This document shows positions 18,785 to 28,178 of a stretch of DNA of 64,000 nt, piece after piece. The stretch's first letter is position 1. Each line of letters opens with the position of its first letter. Source of the DNA: CAYJPK01 sp964372035 (GTDB lineage: Bacteria > Desulfobacterota > Desulfovibrionia > Desulfovibrionales > Desulfovibrionaceae); the NCBI GenBank assembly GCA_964372035.1, contig CAYJPK010000001.1:62001-126000 (forward strand). The letters are read 5' to 3'. Below the pieces are notes generated by a model, which was not told the DNA's origin, did not search any database, and worked only from the letters and a program-made list of their open reading frames with translations. Position numbers and translations under genes: made by a program.

Positions 18785-19762
18785 ATGCAAAATACAAAAC
18801 TTCTTAACGTTAAAAACTTAAACCTTTACTTTAAGTCTGAGGACGGTGATATTTCAGCTATTTCAGATTTAAATTTCCAACTAACTCACGGAGAAACCTT
18901 ATGTTTTGTAGGTGAATCAGGTTGTGGAAAAAGTTTGAGTGCCCTCAGTCTTTTACGTATAAACCCATCAAGTAGTTATATAAAATCTGGAGAAATTAAT
19001 TTTGAAGGGGAAAACATATTAAGCCTAGCTGAAAAAGATATGCAAAATATTCGTGGTAAAAAAATATCTATGATATTTCAAGAGCCCATGACCTCTTTAA
19101 ATCCTGTATTAACTATTGCAGATCAAGTTTGTGAGCCTTTAATTTTACATTTAAAATTGAGTAAAAGTGAGGCTTATTCAAAATGTATTGAATTGTTTCA
19201 GCAAGTTGGTATTGCTGATGCAGAAAAAAGGCTTTTTGACTATCCTCACCAATTATCAGGTGGTATGCGCCAACGTGTAATGATTGCGATGGCGCTTGCT
19301 TGTAACCCAGAGCTTTTAATTGCTGATGAACCAACAACTGCACTCGATGTAACAATTCAAGGTCAAATAATTTATTTGTTAAAAGAACAAGTTAAACAGC
19401 GTGGCATGGGCTTAATTTTTATTACTCATGATCTGGGTTTAGTTGCTGAAATTGCAGATAATGTTATTGTTATGTATGCTGGTGAAATTGTTGAATATGC
19501 TAGCGCATATGATATTTTTTCTAAGCCACTTCACCCATATACAAAAGGTTTAATGAAAGCTGCTCCAGATATGCTAAGTAGTCGTGACGAAAAGCTAGCG
19601 ACTATTAAGGGGACAGTTCCACCTATTGGAACATACGGAAATTATTGTAGATTTTATGATAGATGTGAATTTGCAACTCCAAAATGCAAAGAAGAAAAGG
19701 CAGCTTTTATTCATCTTGAAAATGGGCGAAGTGTTAGATGTAATTTGTACTTGTCAGCATAA
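18785..19762 (+). CDS. Oligopeptide/dipeptide ABC transporter ATP-binding protein (OppD/DppD type)
   Basis: This is a nucleotide-binding subunit that would power import of peptides or similar solutes. It has Walker A GESGCGKS (residues 43-50), signature LSGGMRQRV, Walker B LLIADEPTTALD and the H-loop in FITHDLG. The C-terminal oligo_HPY-type region holds the cysteine cluster CRFYDRCEFATPKC seen in OppD/DppD. The frame opens at TTG 18770, but ATG 18785 gives the better family start; neither has a clear ribosome site. No permease, binding protein or partner ATPase is near, so it is an orphan here and must work with subunits encoded elsewhere. The substrate cannot be told. Confidence 0.85.
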   Translation: MQNTKLLNVKNLNLYFKSEDGDISAISDLNFQLTHGETLCFVGESGCGKSLSALSLLRINPSSSYIKSGEINFEGENILSLAEKDMQNIRGKKISMIFQEPMTSLNPVLTIADQVCEPLILHLKLSKSEAYSKCIELFQQVGIADAEKRLFDYPHQLSGGMRQRVMIAMALACNPELLIADEPTTALDVTIQGQIIYLLKEQVKQRGMGLIFITHDLGLVAEIADNVIVMYAGEIVEYASAYDIFSKPLHPYTKGLMKAAPDMLSSRDEKLATIKGTVPPIGTYGNYCRFYDRCEFATPKCKEEKAAFIHLENGRSVRCNLYLSA

Positions 19763-19795
19763 TAAAAAGGTATTATATTAATCAAGTTGTGAGAT

Positions 19796-19823
19796 TTGAC
19801 ATGAAGTAAGCATTTATTATAAA
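19796..19823 (+). promoter_or_regulatory. Sigma-70-like promoter for the grpE-mla operon
   Basis: A perfect TTGACA (19796-19801) is followed after 16 bases by TATAAA (19818-19823), 55 bp before the grpE ATG. No CIRCE-type inverted repeat (TTAGCACTC) was seen, so HrcA control is not indicated. Confidence 0.55.
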
Positions 19824-19878
19824 TACTTTTTACAAAATTGAAAAAATATTTTAGCTTTCTTTAATAAAGGGGAATTAG

Positions 19879-20442
19879 ATGAACGATAATCCATATGAAA
19901 AGGTAAAAATGACCATGACAGACGAAGAAATGGCAGAAAATGCAGAGCAAATGTTAATTGAGCCAAATATGGACGAAACCATAAATATTAATAATGAAGA
20001 TGATTTTAATGCTCTTATTGCAAAAAAAGATGCGGAAATGGAAGATTTTCGCTTACGCAGTATGGCTGAAATGGAGAATTTTAAACGTCGTTTGAGTCGT
20101 GAACATGAAGAAAATAATAAGTATTTAAATGAAAAAATATTGGCAGATCTTTTACCTGCACTTGATAGTCTTGATTTAGCAATTCAATATGGTGAACAGG
20201 GTAATAGCTTGCTTGAAGGTGTTATAATGACACGCAAATTATTTTTAGATGCTTTAAAAAATCATGGACTCATTGTAATTGGTACAATTGGTGAAGAGTT
20301 TAATCATGAAATCCATGAAGCTGTTGGACAAGAACAGCGTGATGATATGGACGAAATGCATGTTTCTAACTTGTTACAGCGTGGTTATTACTTGCGTGAT
20401 CGCTTGCTTAGACCAGCAAAAGTTATGGTAAGCTGTAAATAA
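19879..20442 (+). CDS. grpE: Nucleotide exchange factor GrpE
   Basis: GrpE releases ADP from the chaperone DnaK. The 187-residue protein has an acidic, disordered N-terminus (about 1-45) and a long dimerising helix with DFRLRSMAEMENFKRR. The C-terminal beta domain contains EFNHEIHEAVGQE and ends RPAKVMVS, all standard GrpE features. AAAGGGG lies before the ATG. dnaK and dnaJ are not adjacent, and the gene instead leads into the mla genes: mlaE starts 2 bp after its stop, which implies co-transcription of a chaperone factor with lipid transport genes. Confidence 0.94.
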   Translation: MNDNPYEKVKMTMTDEEMAENAEQMLIEPNMDETININNEDDFNALIAKKDAEMEDFRLRSMAEMENFKRRLSREHEENNKYLNEKILADLLPALDSLDLAIQYGEQGNSLLEGVIMTRKLFLDALKNHGLIVIGTIGEEFNHEIHEAVGQEQRDDMDEMHVSNLLQRGYYLRDRLLRPAKVMVSCK

Positions 20443-20444
20443 TA

Positions 20445-21602
20445 ATGGAAAATAATATTTCAATCTCTGCACAAAAAAGACCTGCCACTATCTCTTATGA
20501 AATAGAGGCTAACACGATTGTTGTAAAATTTGGCGGAGATTGGAATATTTATAATAATCTTCCTAAGCATGAAGATCTTTTTAATAATTTAGATAAGCTC
20601 AACTTAAAAGAGCTGAAATTTCGTGCTGATAAGCTTGGAGCGTGGGATAATAGCTTAACTAGCTTGATTACAAAACTTAGTTTGAAGGCTAAAGAGCGTA
20701 ATTTTCCTTATATGTTGGAGGAAAGCCTACCTCTTGGGGTCATTAATTTATGCAAACTAGCTTTAACTGTTCCAGCACACAAAGATCTTAATAAAGAAGA
20801 GGAAAGTCTAAGCTTATTTAGCATAATTGGACGCTTTATTTTAAACTTTCCTAAAAATTTTACTGATGTATTAAGTTTTATTGGCGAACTATGCTTAGGA
20901 TTGGTACGCTTTTTTAGTGGAAGGTCAAGCTGTTCTCTTAAGGACATTTTAGTTTGCACTTATGAAGTTGGTGTTGAAGCACTACCAATTGTTTCACTAA
21001 TCAGTTTATTAGTCGGTTTAATTATTGCTTTTGTTGGTGTAATTCAGCTTAGTATGTTTGGAGCTGAAATTTATATTGCAAGCCTAGTTGCCCTTGGTAT
21101 CACACGTATTATGGGCGCTGTGATGACTGGTATTGTTTTAGCCGGTAGAACAGGTGCTTCGTATGCCGCAATTATTGGCTCTATGCAAGTTAATGAAGAA
21201 GTTGATGCACTAGTTGCAATTGGCATTTCACCTGAAGATAAGCTTGCAATACCAAGATTAATTGCACTTGCTCTTATGACGCCTATTTTAGTCATTTATT
21301 CTGATTTAATGGGTATACTTGGCGGATTTATTGTTGGTTCAGTCATACTTGGGATTGACTATTTAGAATATTTAACTTTTACTAAAAATTCATTATATTT
21401 AACACATGTTATGGTAGGAATTTTCCATGGTTTTGTGTTTGGGATAATAATTGCAATTACTGGCTGTTATCAAGGACTTAAATGTAAAAGAAGCGCTGAA
21501 GGAGTTGGACAAGCAACGACATCAGCTGTTGTTAATTCTATTATCTATATTGTTATTTCAACTTCAATTTTAACCATTGCTTTTAACATGGTTGGAGTGT
21601 AA
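20445..21602 (+). CDS. mlaE: Mla-type lipid ABC transporter permease (MlaE) with N-terminal STAS-like domain
   Basis: MlaE is the inner membrane permease of the MCE lipid transport complex, which moves phospholipids between inner and outer membranes. The 385 residues divide into an N-terminal STAS-like part (about 10-115), which may stand in for a separate MlaB, and a permease part (about 130-385). The permease part has several membrane helices and the family stretches GIVLAGRTGASYAA and EVDALVAIGISPE. It starts 2 bp after grpE and is abutted by mlaF. The fused STAS domain is known from many MlaE proteins outside the enterics. Confidence 0.92.
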   Translation: MENNISISAQKRPATISYEIEANTIVVKFGGDWNIYNNLPKHEDLFNNLDKLNLKELKFRADKLGAWDNSLTSLITKLSLKAKERNFPYMLEESLPLGVINLCKLALTVPAHKDLNKEEESLSLFSIIGRFILNFPKNFTDVLSFIGELCLGLVRFFSGRSSCSLKDILVCTYEVGVEALPIVSLISLLVGLIIAFVGVIQLSMFGAEIYIASLVALGITRIMGAVMTGIVLAGRTGASYAAIIGSMQVNEEVDALVAIGISPEDKLAIPRLIALALMTPILVIYSDLMGILGGFIVGSVILGIDYLEYLTFTKNSLYLTHVMVGIFHGFVFGIIIAITGCYQGLKCKRSAEGVGQATTSAVVNSIIYIVISTSILTIAFNMVGV

Positions 21603-22358
21603 ATGATTGAAAATTCTGAAACAATTATTGAAGTAAAAGATTTAACAATTGGTTATGGTAACTTAATTGTCCAACAAAATCTCAATTTTAAAATACAAAA
21701 GCAAGATGTTTTTGTTGTTATGGGACCAAGCGGTTGCGGTAAAAGTTCAGTTTTGCGTGTGCTTATTGGGCTTAACGCTCCAAAAAGTGGTAATGTTTTA
21801 TATCACGGGAATGATTTTTGGGCTAGCTCTGATGAAGAACGTCTTAAGACCTTGCAATATATGGGAGTTTTATTTCAAAGCGGTGCACTATTTAGCTCAA
21901 TGACTCTAGCTGAAAATGTGGCGTTGCCGCTTGAAAGGTATACAAAATTAACAAAAGCAGAAATAAATGATCAAGTAGATTTAAAATTATCGCTTGTTGG
22001 TTTGGCAGGTTTTAATAATTTTTATCCATCGCAAATTAGTGGTGGTATGCGTAAGCGTGCTGGTTTAGCTCGAGCTATTGCACTTGATCCTGAAATTGTA
22101 TTTTTTGATGAGCCATCTGCTGGACTCGACCCTATTAGTTCAGCACTACTTGATGAGTTAATTTTAGAGTTAAAGCAAAATCTTAAGATGACAGTAGTTG
22201 TTGTAACTCACGAGCTTGAAAGTATTTTTACAATTGGTAATAATAGTGTGTTTCTTGATAATGTTACAAAAACTGTCTTGGCAACTGGTAATCCTAATGA
22301 GCTTCGATATGATGATAAGCACCCAGAAGTTAAAAGATTTTTAAATCGTGGTAAATAA
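21603..22358 (+). CDS. mlaF: Mla-type lipid ABC transporter ATP-binding protein (MlaF)
   Basis: MlaF hydrolyses ATP on the cytoplasmic face of the MlaE permease. In 251 residues it shows Walker A GPSGCGKS (41-48), the Q-loop in GVLFQSGALFSSM, which is typical of MlaF, the signature ISGGMRKRAGLARA, Walker B EIVFFDEPSAGLDPI and the H-loop VVVTHELES. The ATG directly follows the mlaE stop codon with no gap and no separate ribosome site, so translation is probably coupled. mlaD follows 3 bp later. Confidence 0.94.
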   Translation: MIENSETIIEVKDLTIGYGNLIVQQNLNFKIQKQDVFVVMGPSGCGKSSVLRVLIGLNAPKSGNVLYHGNDFWASSDEERLKTLQYMGVLFQSGALFSSMTLAENVALPLERYTKLTKAEINDQVDLKLSLVGLAGFNNFYPSQISGGMRKRAGLARAIALDPEIVFFDEPSAGLDPISSALLDELILELKQNLKMTVVVVTHELESIFTIGNNSVFLDNVTKTVLATGNPNELRYDDKHPEVKRFLNRGK

Positions 22359-22361
22359 AAT

Positions 22362-23381
22362 ATGGCTAAAAAAATTAATACTACCTTGCTTGGTGCAGTT
22401 GTAATTGGCGGTATAGCTCTGCTTATTCTCTGCATTTCAATTGTTAGTTCTGGCAGGTTGTTTTCAGATGTGCAGCGCTTTGTGTTATTTTTTGACTCTT
22501 CTCTAAAAGGTCTTTCTATTGGTTCAAATGTTACTTTTCGTGGAGTACCTATTGGGCGTGTAACAGAAATTGAGCTTTCATCAAGCCTTGATAGCCAAGG
22601 TATTAGATTGCCTGTTTTTATTGAACTTACTCAAAATGCAAGTGAAGAATTTTTAGCTCAATATGATGATGCTGATGAGGAAGAATATCTGAAATTTTTA
22701 ATTAGTGATGGATTTAGTGGTAGTTTGAATGTGCAAAGTTTTTTAACAGGAAGATTAGAGATTGAGCTTGATTTTAATCAGCACAATATTACCCCTTCTC
22801 ATAACTTTGGTGAATTATATTACGCAGGTGTGCCAATTATTCCTACTATACCATCTCAGTTTGATACACTTACTAAAAAAATATTTGATTTACCAGTAGA
22901 AAAGATAACAAGCGATGTACTTGTGCTTATAGATAATTTAAATAACTTTTTAAGCTCAGAAGCATTGAATAGCTTACCAGAGAATATAAATGCTACTTTA
23001 AATAGGGCGAATGGTGCTATTGATGAATTAAAATTAGCAGTTGAAAGTATTAATAAGTTATCACTAAATATTGATGATAAAATTACAAGTTCTGAAAAAA
23101 ATATCTTAAAAGCAGTGAATAATATCAGTGAGTTAGCCAAAAAATATGCTGCTATTGCTGATGATTTAGATAAGGGTATTAAGGCATTTACTGATTTTGC
23201 AAAGAATGCTAATAAAACAACTAAGTCAGTCAATGAGTTAATAAATCCAAATTCAGCTTATGTTTTAGGAATTAATAAGGCAATAGACGAAATGTCAAGA
23301 ACTGCAAAATCTGTTCGTCATTTAGCTGATGTTTTAGAAAGAAACCCTGAATCTATTATATTTGGTAAAGGAAATCGTTAA
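22362..23381 (+). CDS. mlaD: MCE-domain lipid-binding protein (MlaD type)
   Basis: MlaD-type proteins are anchored in the inner membrane and form a hexameric ring that passes lipids to or from the MlaFE transporter. Residues about 11-32 form a membrane anchor (AVVIGGIALLILCISIVSS), followed by an MCE domain starting near residue 42 (GSNVTFRGVPIGRV). A long helical C-terminal region runs from about 175 to 339, predicted to be coiled. At 339 residues it is longer than enteric MlaD, closer to PqiB/YebT-like or non-enteric MCE proteins with one MCE domain. Its stop codon overlaps the start of the lipoprotein gene. Confidence 0.9.
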   Translation: MAKKINTTLLGAVVIGGIALLILCISIVSSGRLFSDVQRFVLFFDSSLKGLSIGSNVTFRGVPIGRVTEIELSSSLDSQGIRLPVFIELTQNASEEFLAQYDDADEEEYLKFLISDGFSGSLNVQSFLTGRLEIELDFNQHNITPSHNFGELYYAGVPIIPTIPSQFDTLTKKIFDLPVEKITSDVLVLIDNLNNFLSSEALNSLPENINATLNRANGAIDELKLAVESINKLSLNIDDKITSSEKNILKAVNNISELAKKYAAIADDLDKGIKAFTDFAKNANKTTKSVNELINPNSAYVLGINKAIDEMSRTAKSVRHLADVLERNPESIIFGKGNR

Positions 23382-23953
23382 TGAAAAAAGTAATTTGTGC
23401 GCTAATAGTACTTTTGCTTAGTGCTTGTGGATTTAAGCCAAGCAGTACACCATCTTATTATGTTTTAGCTTTGCCAGAATATAATAATGAAAAAGTAGAA
23501 ACTAGCAAGCTTGGAACAAGAATTTTAGTTAGTACCATTACAATTCCTGCATATCTTGACCGCCCAGAAATTGCACTTCGAACTGGAAGTGATGTTGAGT
23601 TTTCTGATTTTAATAGATGGGCAGAGGATTTAGATGATGGAATTAATAGAATTTTAATAGACAGTTTAAATCAAGACTTAAAAGCTTCAAATAGCATTGC
23701 ATTTCCTATTAATTCTGTGATGCCGTATGATGTGCGCTTAAGTATTGATGTTTTGCGCTTTGATGGTGATTTAAATTCAACTGTTGCACTTGAAATTGTA
23801 TGGATTTTGACTGACAATGAAGGGCAAGTTGTAAAAAATGGTCATTTTATTGACGAAACAAATAGTGGCAATGATTTTAATAGCTTTATAAATGCGCATA
23901 GTCTACTACTTAACAATTTTGGTAAGAATATTGCAACCATAGTTATGGATTAA
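23381..23953 (+). CDS. ABC-type transport auxiliary lipoprotein (PqiC/ABC_trans_aux family)
   Basis: This outer membrane-type lipoprotein is expected to work with the MCE transporter, as PqiC does with PqiAB. It has a 15-residue signal peptide with lipobox LSAC (lipidated Cys16), then the family pattern SYYVLALPEY near residue 30 and DRPEIALRTGSDVEFSDFNRWAE in sense, with a second alpha/beta half to residue 190. The ATG overlaps the last base of the mlaD stop codon. The set permease-ATPase-MCE-lipoprotein is complete here except for a periplasmic MlaC-like carrier. Confidence 0.85.
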   Translation: MKKVICALIVLLLSACGFKPSSTPSYYVLALPEYNNEKVETSKLGTRILVSTITIPAYLDRPEIALRTGSDVEFSDFNRWAEDLDDGINRILIDSLNQDLKASNSIAFPINSVMPYDVRLSIDVLRFDGDLNSTVALEIVWILTDNEGQVVKNGHFIDETNSGNDFNSFINAHSLLLNNFGKNIATIVMD

Positions 23954-23997
23954 AAAAATAATTTAAACTAGATGAAATATCGTAAAGTGAGCTAAGT

Positions 23998-26067
23998 ATG
24001 AAAGATGATCAAATTATCGATTTAACAGAAATTATCGAACAAGGCGACAGTGTTAAAATTAATAATAAAAGCGTACTAGATGACGCTGATGATTTAAAAA
24101 AATCAGCAACAGATGCTGATGACGGTATTCAACTTGAAGATTTATTGTCAGAACTTGGTGGCATGGACGATGAGCTAGAACTTATTAAAGATGAACCAAA
24201 AAACACAGTACAAATTGAATCAAAAATTGAAGCTGATGCCAAAGAAGAATTAGATGCGCCAAGCTTTGATAATATGGACGACTTATTTGAGAACTTGGAA
24301 AAATCTGCTGATACACATGATGCGAACAAAAACAATGATCATAATGAAATAGATGAAAAAGATGAGCTGAATGACTTATTTGATGCTATTTTTGATGAAG
24401 AACCAAGCCCTAAAAAGCAACAAGAAGATGATATTTTGGAAAGTTTAGAGCTTGATGTTCCTATTTCTGAAGATAAAAGTGCAAAGCCAATTACAGATAA
24501 TGATTTTGACGATTTATTTGATAGCTTATTAGATGAAAAACCAAAAACAAAGACTCAAGACGATGATTTTTTTGCTGATTTAGATCTGGATTTACCGGCT
24601 GAACAGACAAAAGAACAAGCTAAGGCTATGCCTGAAAATAAGGCTGAAACTAAGACTAGCGATGATTTTAGTGATTTATTTGATGAAATGTTAGAAGAAA
24701 AGCCAGCACAAAAAAATACAGATGAAGATGATATTTTAGGTGGTTTAGACCTTAATAGTCCCGAAGATGAGATAGTTAAGCCAAAACCTTCAATTAGTGT
24801 TCATGTTGAAGCTAAAGCACAAAAACAAGAGCCAACTAACATGGAAAATGACATTTTAGGTGATTTAGATTTTGAAGAACTCGCAGGTAGTCCTAAAACA
24901 GCTGAGTTAGATGCTGTGCTTAACGAGGGTGCTAAAAAACAAGAACAAGCTGAAACTACTATGCTTGAGGCTGGTGCCGTTTTAGAGAACGAAATTGATG
25001 AGTTACTTTCAAACTTAGATAATTCAATTGATGATAGTGAGTTAGAAGATATTTCAAATATTTCACAAAAACCAGCTAAAACGGAAGAACAAGAGGGCTT
25101 AGCAGGCTTTAATGAATTATTTGATAGCTTAGATATACCAAGCTCTGGTAGCCTTGAACAAAAAGCAATTGATAAAGATAATGTTGATTTTAATGAGATT
25201 AATTCATTACTTGGTGATGATGCAAAGCAAGCTAACACACAAACTGACAATACTGTTGCAAATGAAAAAATCCTTGAGTTGCAAGATAGTTTAAAGACAT
25301 TGCAAGAAGAAAACAATAGCTTGCGTAGTGAGATCGGTGCTATTAAAGAACTTGCAGAAGCAGGCTTTGCAGCTCTTAAGGTTCAAAATGAAGCATTAGA
25401 GAAAAAAATGCATGAAATGCTCGAGAGCCAGAATAATAATGACTCTAAAAACGAAAGCGAGAAACAACAAGAACTAATTCAAGAATTGATTGATAAAAAT
25501 GAAACACTAGTGCAAGAGCTTAGTGAGATTAAAGCTAGCATTATGTCACCAATTTTCTCAGATGATGAACTTTCTAATATTAAAGAATTGTTGCAAAAAC
25601 AGCTTGTTACAGAGCAAGATTTAGATGAAATCAAAAATAATGTAGCTGATATTTCTTCAGCGCAAAATCAAGCAACAACTCTAAATCCAGAAGAGCTTGA
25701 AAGCATAAGAGCTTTACTAGAAAAAACTGAAAATTCTGTAAGTAATTTTGAAGAAATTCAAGCTTCAATTAAATCTTTAAATGAAGACTTTGTTCAAAGT
25801 GAAAGCGAAAATGAAAAGAATAATATTGAGCTACAAGAAAAACTTGCAAACATTGAAGCAAATGCTCTGAATTATAATGAACAACTTGAACTAGTTAAAC
25901 AAAGCTCAAGCCAAATAGAGCAGGCAATGGCAGAGTTTAAGACTCAAGACAATAATGAGCTTGAAAATACAATTTTTGAAAATTTAAAACCTGTTATTGA
26001 GAAATATGCTGCAAGCTCTGCAGCTAAAATTATAAGAGAAGAAATAGCTGCTCTTCTTAGTGAGTAA
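23998..26067 (+). CDS. Unrecognised acidic protein with DLFD/DDIL repeats and C-terminal coiled coil
   Basis: I do not recognise this 689-residue protein. It starts MKDDQIIDLTEIIEQG and is strongly acidic. Residues 94-295 hold degenerate tandem repeats in which a DLFD..(D/E)E.P block (125-136, 171-182, 225-236) alternates with a DDIL..L(D/E)L block (144-155, 189-200, 244-255). A shorter copy sits near 284-295 and a looser one near 385. From about 415 to 670 the sequence is rich in Glu, Leu, Gln and Lys and predicted to be coiled coil. There is no signal peptide or membrane helix. It lies 44 bp after the Mla-associated lipoprotein gene and overlaps the next gene by 8 bp. The repeats look like short docking motifs for a partner; that is inference. 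Confidence 0.75.
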   Translation: MKDDQIIDLTEIIEQGDSVKINNKSVLDDADDLKKSATDADDGIQLEDLLSELGGMDDELELIKDEPKNTVQIESKIEADAKEELDAPSFDNMDDLFENLEKSADTHDANKNNDHNEIDEKDELNDLFDAIFDEEPSPKKQQEDDILESLELDVPISEDKSAKPITDNDFDDLFDSLLDEKPKTKTQDDDFFADLDLDLPAEQTKEQAKAMPENKAETKTSDDFSDLFDEMLEEKPAQKNTDEDDILGGLDLNSPEDEIVKPKPSISVHVEAKAQKQEPTNMENDILGDLDFEELAGSPKTAELDAVLNEGAKKQEQAETTMLEAGAVLENEIDELLSNLDNSIDDSELEDISNISQKPAKTEEQEGLAGFNELFDSLDIPSSGSLEQKAIDKDNVDFNEINSLLGDDAKQANTQTDNTVANEKILELQDSLKTLQEENNSLRSEIGAIKELAEAGFAALKVQNEALEKKMHEMLESQNNNDSKNESEKQQELIQELIDKNETLVQELSEIKASIMSPIFSDDELSNIKELLQKQLVTEQDLDEIKNNVADISSAQNQATTLNPEELESIRALLEKTENSVSNFEEIQASIKSLNEDFVQSESENEKNNIELQEKLANIEANALNYNEQLELVKQSSSQIEQAMAEFKTQDNNELENTIFENLKPVIEKYAASSAAKIIREEIAALLSE

Positions 26068-26926
26068 TTTTAACAAGTTTTTAGTGAGTAATATATTGAT
26101 AAAGCTAGATAATTTATTTGCAGAGCCTGCAAGCCAATGCCTTGAGCATCTTGCAGGTGGTGCAATGCTTAATTTTTCAATTAATGATGAAAAAGTTCAT
26201 GCCATGTTATACTTACCAAGCGGCAAAGGTCCGTATCCCATTGCTATGCTTTTACATGGATTGCCAGGAATAATTCGTAGTGAAGATATTGCGCAAGCTT
26301 TACGTAGAGCAGGCATGGCTGTATTAATTTTTTCATATCGTGGCTCATGGGGAAATGATGGTTCATGGTCTTATGCAAACGCCCATAGAGATGTATTAGC
26401 CGCAAAAGAAATGCTTTTTGAAGTTGCACCAAAATATAATCTTGATACAAATAAATTTGTTACAATTGGACATAGCTTTGGCGGGTTAATGACAATACTA
26501 TTAGCAAGAGATTCTAATTTGCGTGATTTTATTGCCATTTCTCCATCTGATGCTAGCATGCAGTGGAAAAAAGCTATTGCAAATAAAAAAGAACATGAAC
26601 GCATAAAACGTCTTGATTCGTTTTCACCATATTTAAAAGGCACAAATGGTGAAAAAATTTGGAATGATGTTCTAAATGACATAGATTCTTTTGACGCAAT
26701 AAAAGCTATTGAAAGCTTTGATAAAAACAAAAGATTTCTATTGATAGGAGCTGAATTTGATAATTTACTTGGAATTGATGAATATTTTAATGTTCAGCTG
26801 AAAAGTTTAGAAGACAGGCTTGAAAATGTTGAGAGTTTAATTTTGCCAACAGGGCATAATTATCATAGTCAGAGGATTACGCTTATAAAAAGCATCGCAA
26901 ATTGGTTGCAAAAAATAGGATATTAA
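26060..26926 (+). CDS. Alpha/beta hydrolase, probable serine esterase or peptidase
   Basis: This 288-residue alpha/beta hydrolase has the oxyanion region LLHGLPG (64-70), the nucleophile elbow GHSFGG (Ser139), a later acidic residue in GAEFDNLLG, and a candidate histidine in TGHNYHSQR near the C-terminus. Together these give a plausible catalytic triad. The substrate cannot be told; the closest style is the dienelactone hydrolase/prolyl oligopeptidase group. The start is GTG 26060, inside the end of the preceding gene, with no clear ribosome site, so translation is probably coupled; a GTG eight codons further in is an alternative. lysA starts 1 bp after the stop. Confidence 0.78.
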   Translation: MSNFNKFLVSNILIKLDNLFAEPASQCLEHLAGGAMLNFSINDEKVHAMLYLPSGKGPYPIAMLLHGLPGIIRSEDIAQALRRAGMAVLIFSYRGSWGNDGSWSYANAHRDVLAAKEMLFEVAPKYNLDTNKFVTIGHSFGGLMTILLARDSNLRDFIAISPSDASMQWKKAIANKKEHERIKRLDSFSPYLKGTNGEKIWNDVLNDIDSFDAIKAIESFDKNKRFLLIGAEFDNLLGIDEYFNVQLKSLEDRLENVESLILPTGHNYHSQRITLIKSIANWLQKIGY

Positions 26927-26927
26927 A

Positions 26928-28178
26928 ATGAAAAAATACAGTGAAGAATTTAATTTTTTTGGGAAAAAAACTCCATTTGATTTAATTAATGAGTTTGGTT
27001 CACCGTTATATGTTTATAACGAAGATATTTTACGTAGAGCTTGTCGTGATTTAAAATCTTTATCAAATCACCCCCAGTTTTATGTTAATTATTCAGCTAA
27101 AGCTAATACAAACTTAAGCCTGTTAAAAATAATTCGTGAAGAAGGTTTAATTGTAGATGCGATGTCGCCAGGTGAATTATATATTAATAAAATGGCTGGT
27201 TTTACAAGCGAAGAAATTTTATATGTATGTAATAATGTAGATGCTTCTGAACTTAAAAATGCAGTGGAAAATGACGTATTAATCAGTGTTGACTCTTTAT
27301 CACAAGTAGAATTATACGGAAAAATTAATCCTGGTGGTAAGATTTTAGTTCGCATTAACCCAGGTATTGGCGCTGGGCACAGCCAAAAGGTTATTACTGG
27401 TGGCAAAAAAACAAAGTTTGGTATTTCACCAGAACTTTTTGGCGATTTATATGAAATTTTAGATAAATATAACTTAAAATTAGCTGGACTTACACAACAT
27501 ATCGGCTCATTATTCATGAAAGCTGATGATTATTTAGATGCAGTTGATTTTATTTTAGACTTTATTGCAACAATGCCACAAGAAAGGTGTAAAGATTTTG
27601 AAATAATTGACTTTGGTGGTGGCTTTGGTATTCCTTACCACAAAAATGATGGTGAAGCACGCCTAGATTTAGATAATTTAGGCAGTGGCTTAGATAAGCG
27701 TATGAAAGACTTCTGTGCTTTAACAGCTTATAAAGGTAAATTCTTAATTGAGCCAGGTCGATATGTTGTGGCTGAGTGCTCAATCTTACTTGGTAATGTT
27801 TTAGCTACAAAATACAATGGTGATGTACGTTACGTTGGTACTGATGTTGGCTTTAACGTGCTTATGCGTCCAGCGATGTATGAATCATATCACGAAATAG
27901 AGGTATACCCACAAAATAATGAAGTAAGAGAAATAACTACTCAGCATTTTGTTGGTAATATTTGTGAAAGTGGTGATGTTTTAGCAAAAGATAGAAAGTC
28001 AGAATTAGCTAAAGAGGGCGATCTTATAGGTTTATTAGATGCAGGTGCTTATGGATTTGCAATGGCATCACCATATAACCAGCGCTGCAGACCTGCTGAA
28101 GTTTTAATTAAAAGCGACGGCAGTGCTTGCGTAATTCGACGCAGAGAAACAATTGAAGATATCGTATCATTATTTTAA
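26928..28178 (+). CDS. lysA: Diaminopimelate decarboxylase
   Basis: LysA removes CO2 from meso-diaminopimelate to make lysine, using PLP. The 416-residue protein is a fold-type III decarboxylase with the PLP lysine in YSAKAN (Lys58), HIGS in the barrel, the phosphate-binding glycine run DFGGGFG, and the substrate motif CESGD in GNICESGDVLA. That motif separates diaminopimelate decarboxylase from ornithine/arginine and carboxynorspermidine decarboxylases. The last base of its stop codon is the first base of the next gene's ATG. No dap genes are next to it in this window. Confidence 0.94.
   Translation: MKKYSEEFNFFGKKTPFDLINEFGSPLYVYNEDILRRACRDLKSLSNHPQFYVNYSAKANTNLSLLKIIREEGLIVDAMSPGELYINKMAGFTSEEILYVCNNVDASELKNAVENDVLISVDSLSQVELYGKINPGGKILVRINPGIGAGHSQKVITGGKKTKFGISPELFGDLYEILDKYNLKLAGLTQHIGSLFMKADDYLDAVDFILDFIATMPQERCKDFEIIDFGGGFGIPYHKNDGEARLDLDNLGSGLDKRMKDFCALTAYKGKFLIEPGRYVVAECSILLGNVLATKYNGDVRYVGTDVGFNVLMRPAMYESYHEIEVYPQNNEVREITTQHFVGNICESGDVLAKDRKSELAKEGDLIGLLDAGAYGFAMASPYNQRCRPAEVLIKSDGSACVIRRRETIEDIVSLF

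Noticed and set aside
19763..19878. CIRCE element for heat-shock control of grpE
   Set aside because: No TTAGCACTC-N9-GAGTGCTAA repeat is present; only an ordinary sigma-70-like promoter is visible.
26928..28178. lysA as carboxynorspermidine or arginine decarboxylase
   Set aside because: The CESGD substrate motif is that of diaminopimelate decarboxylase.
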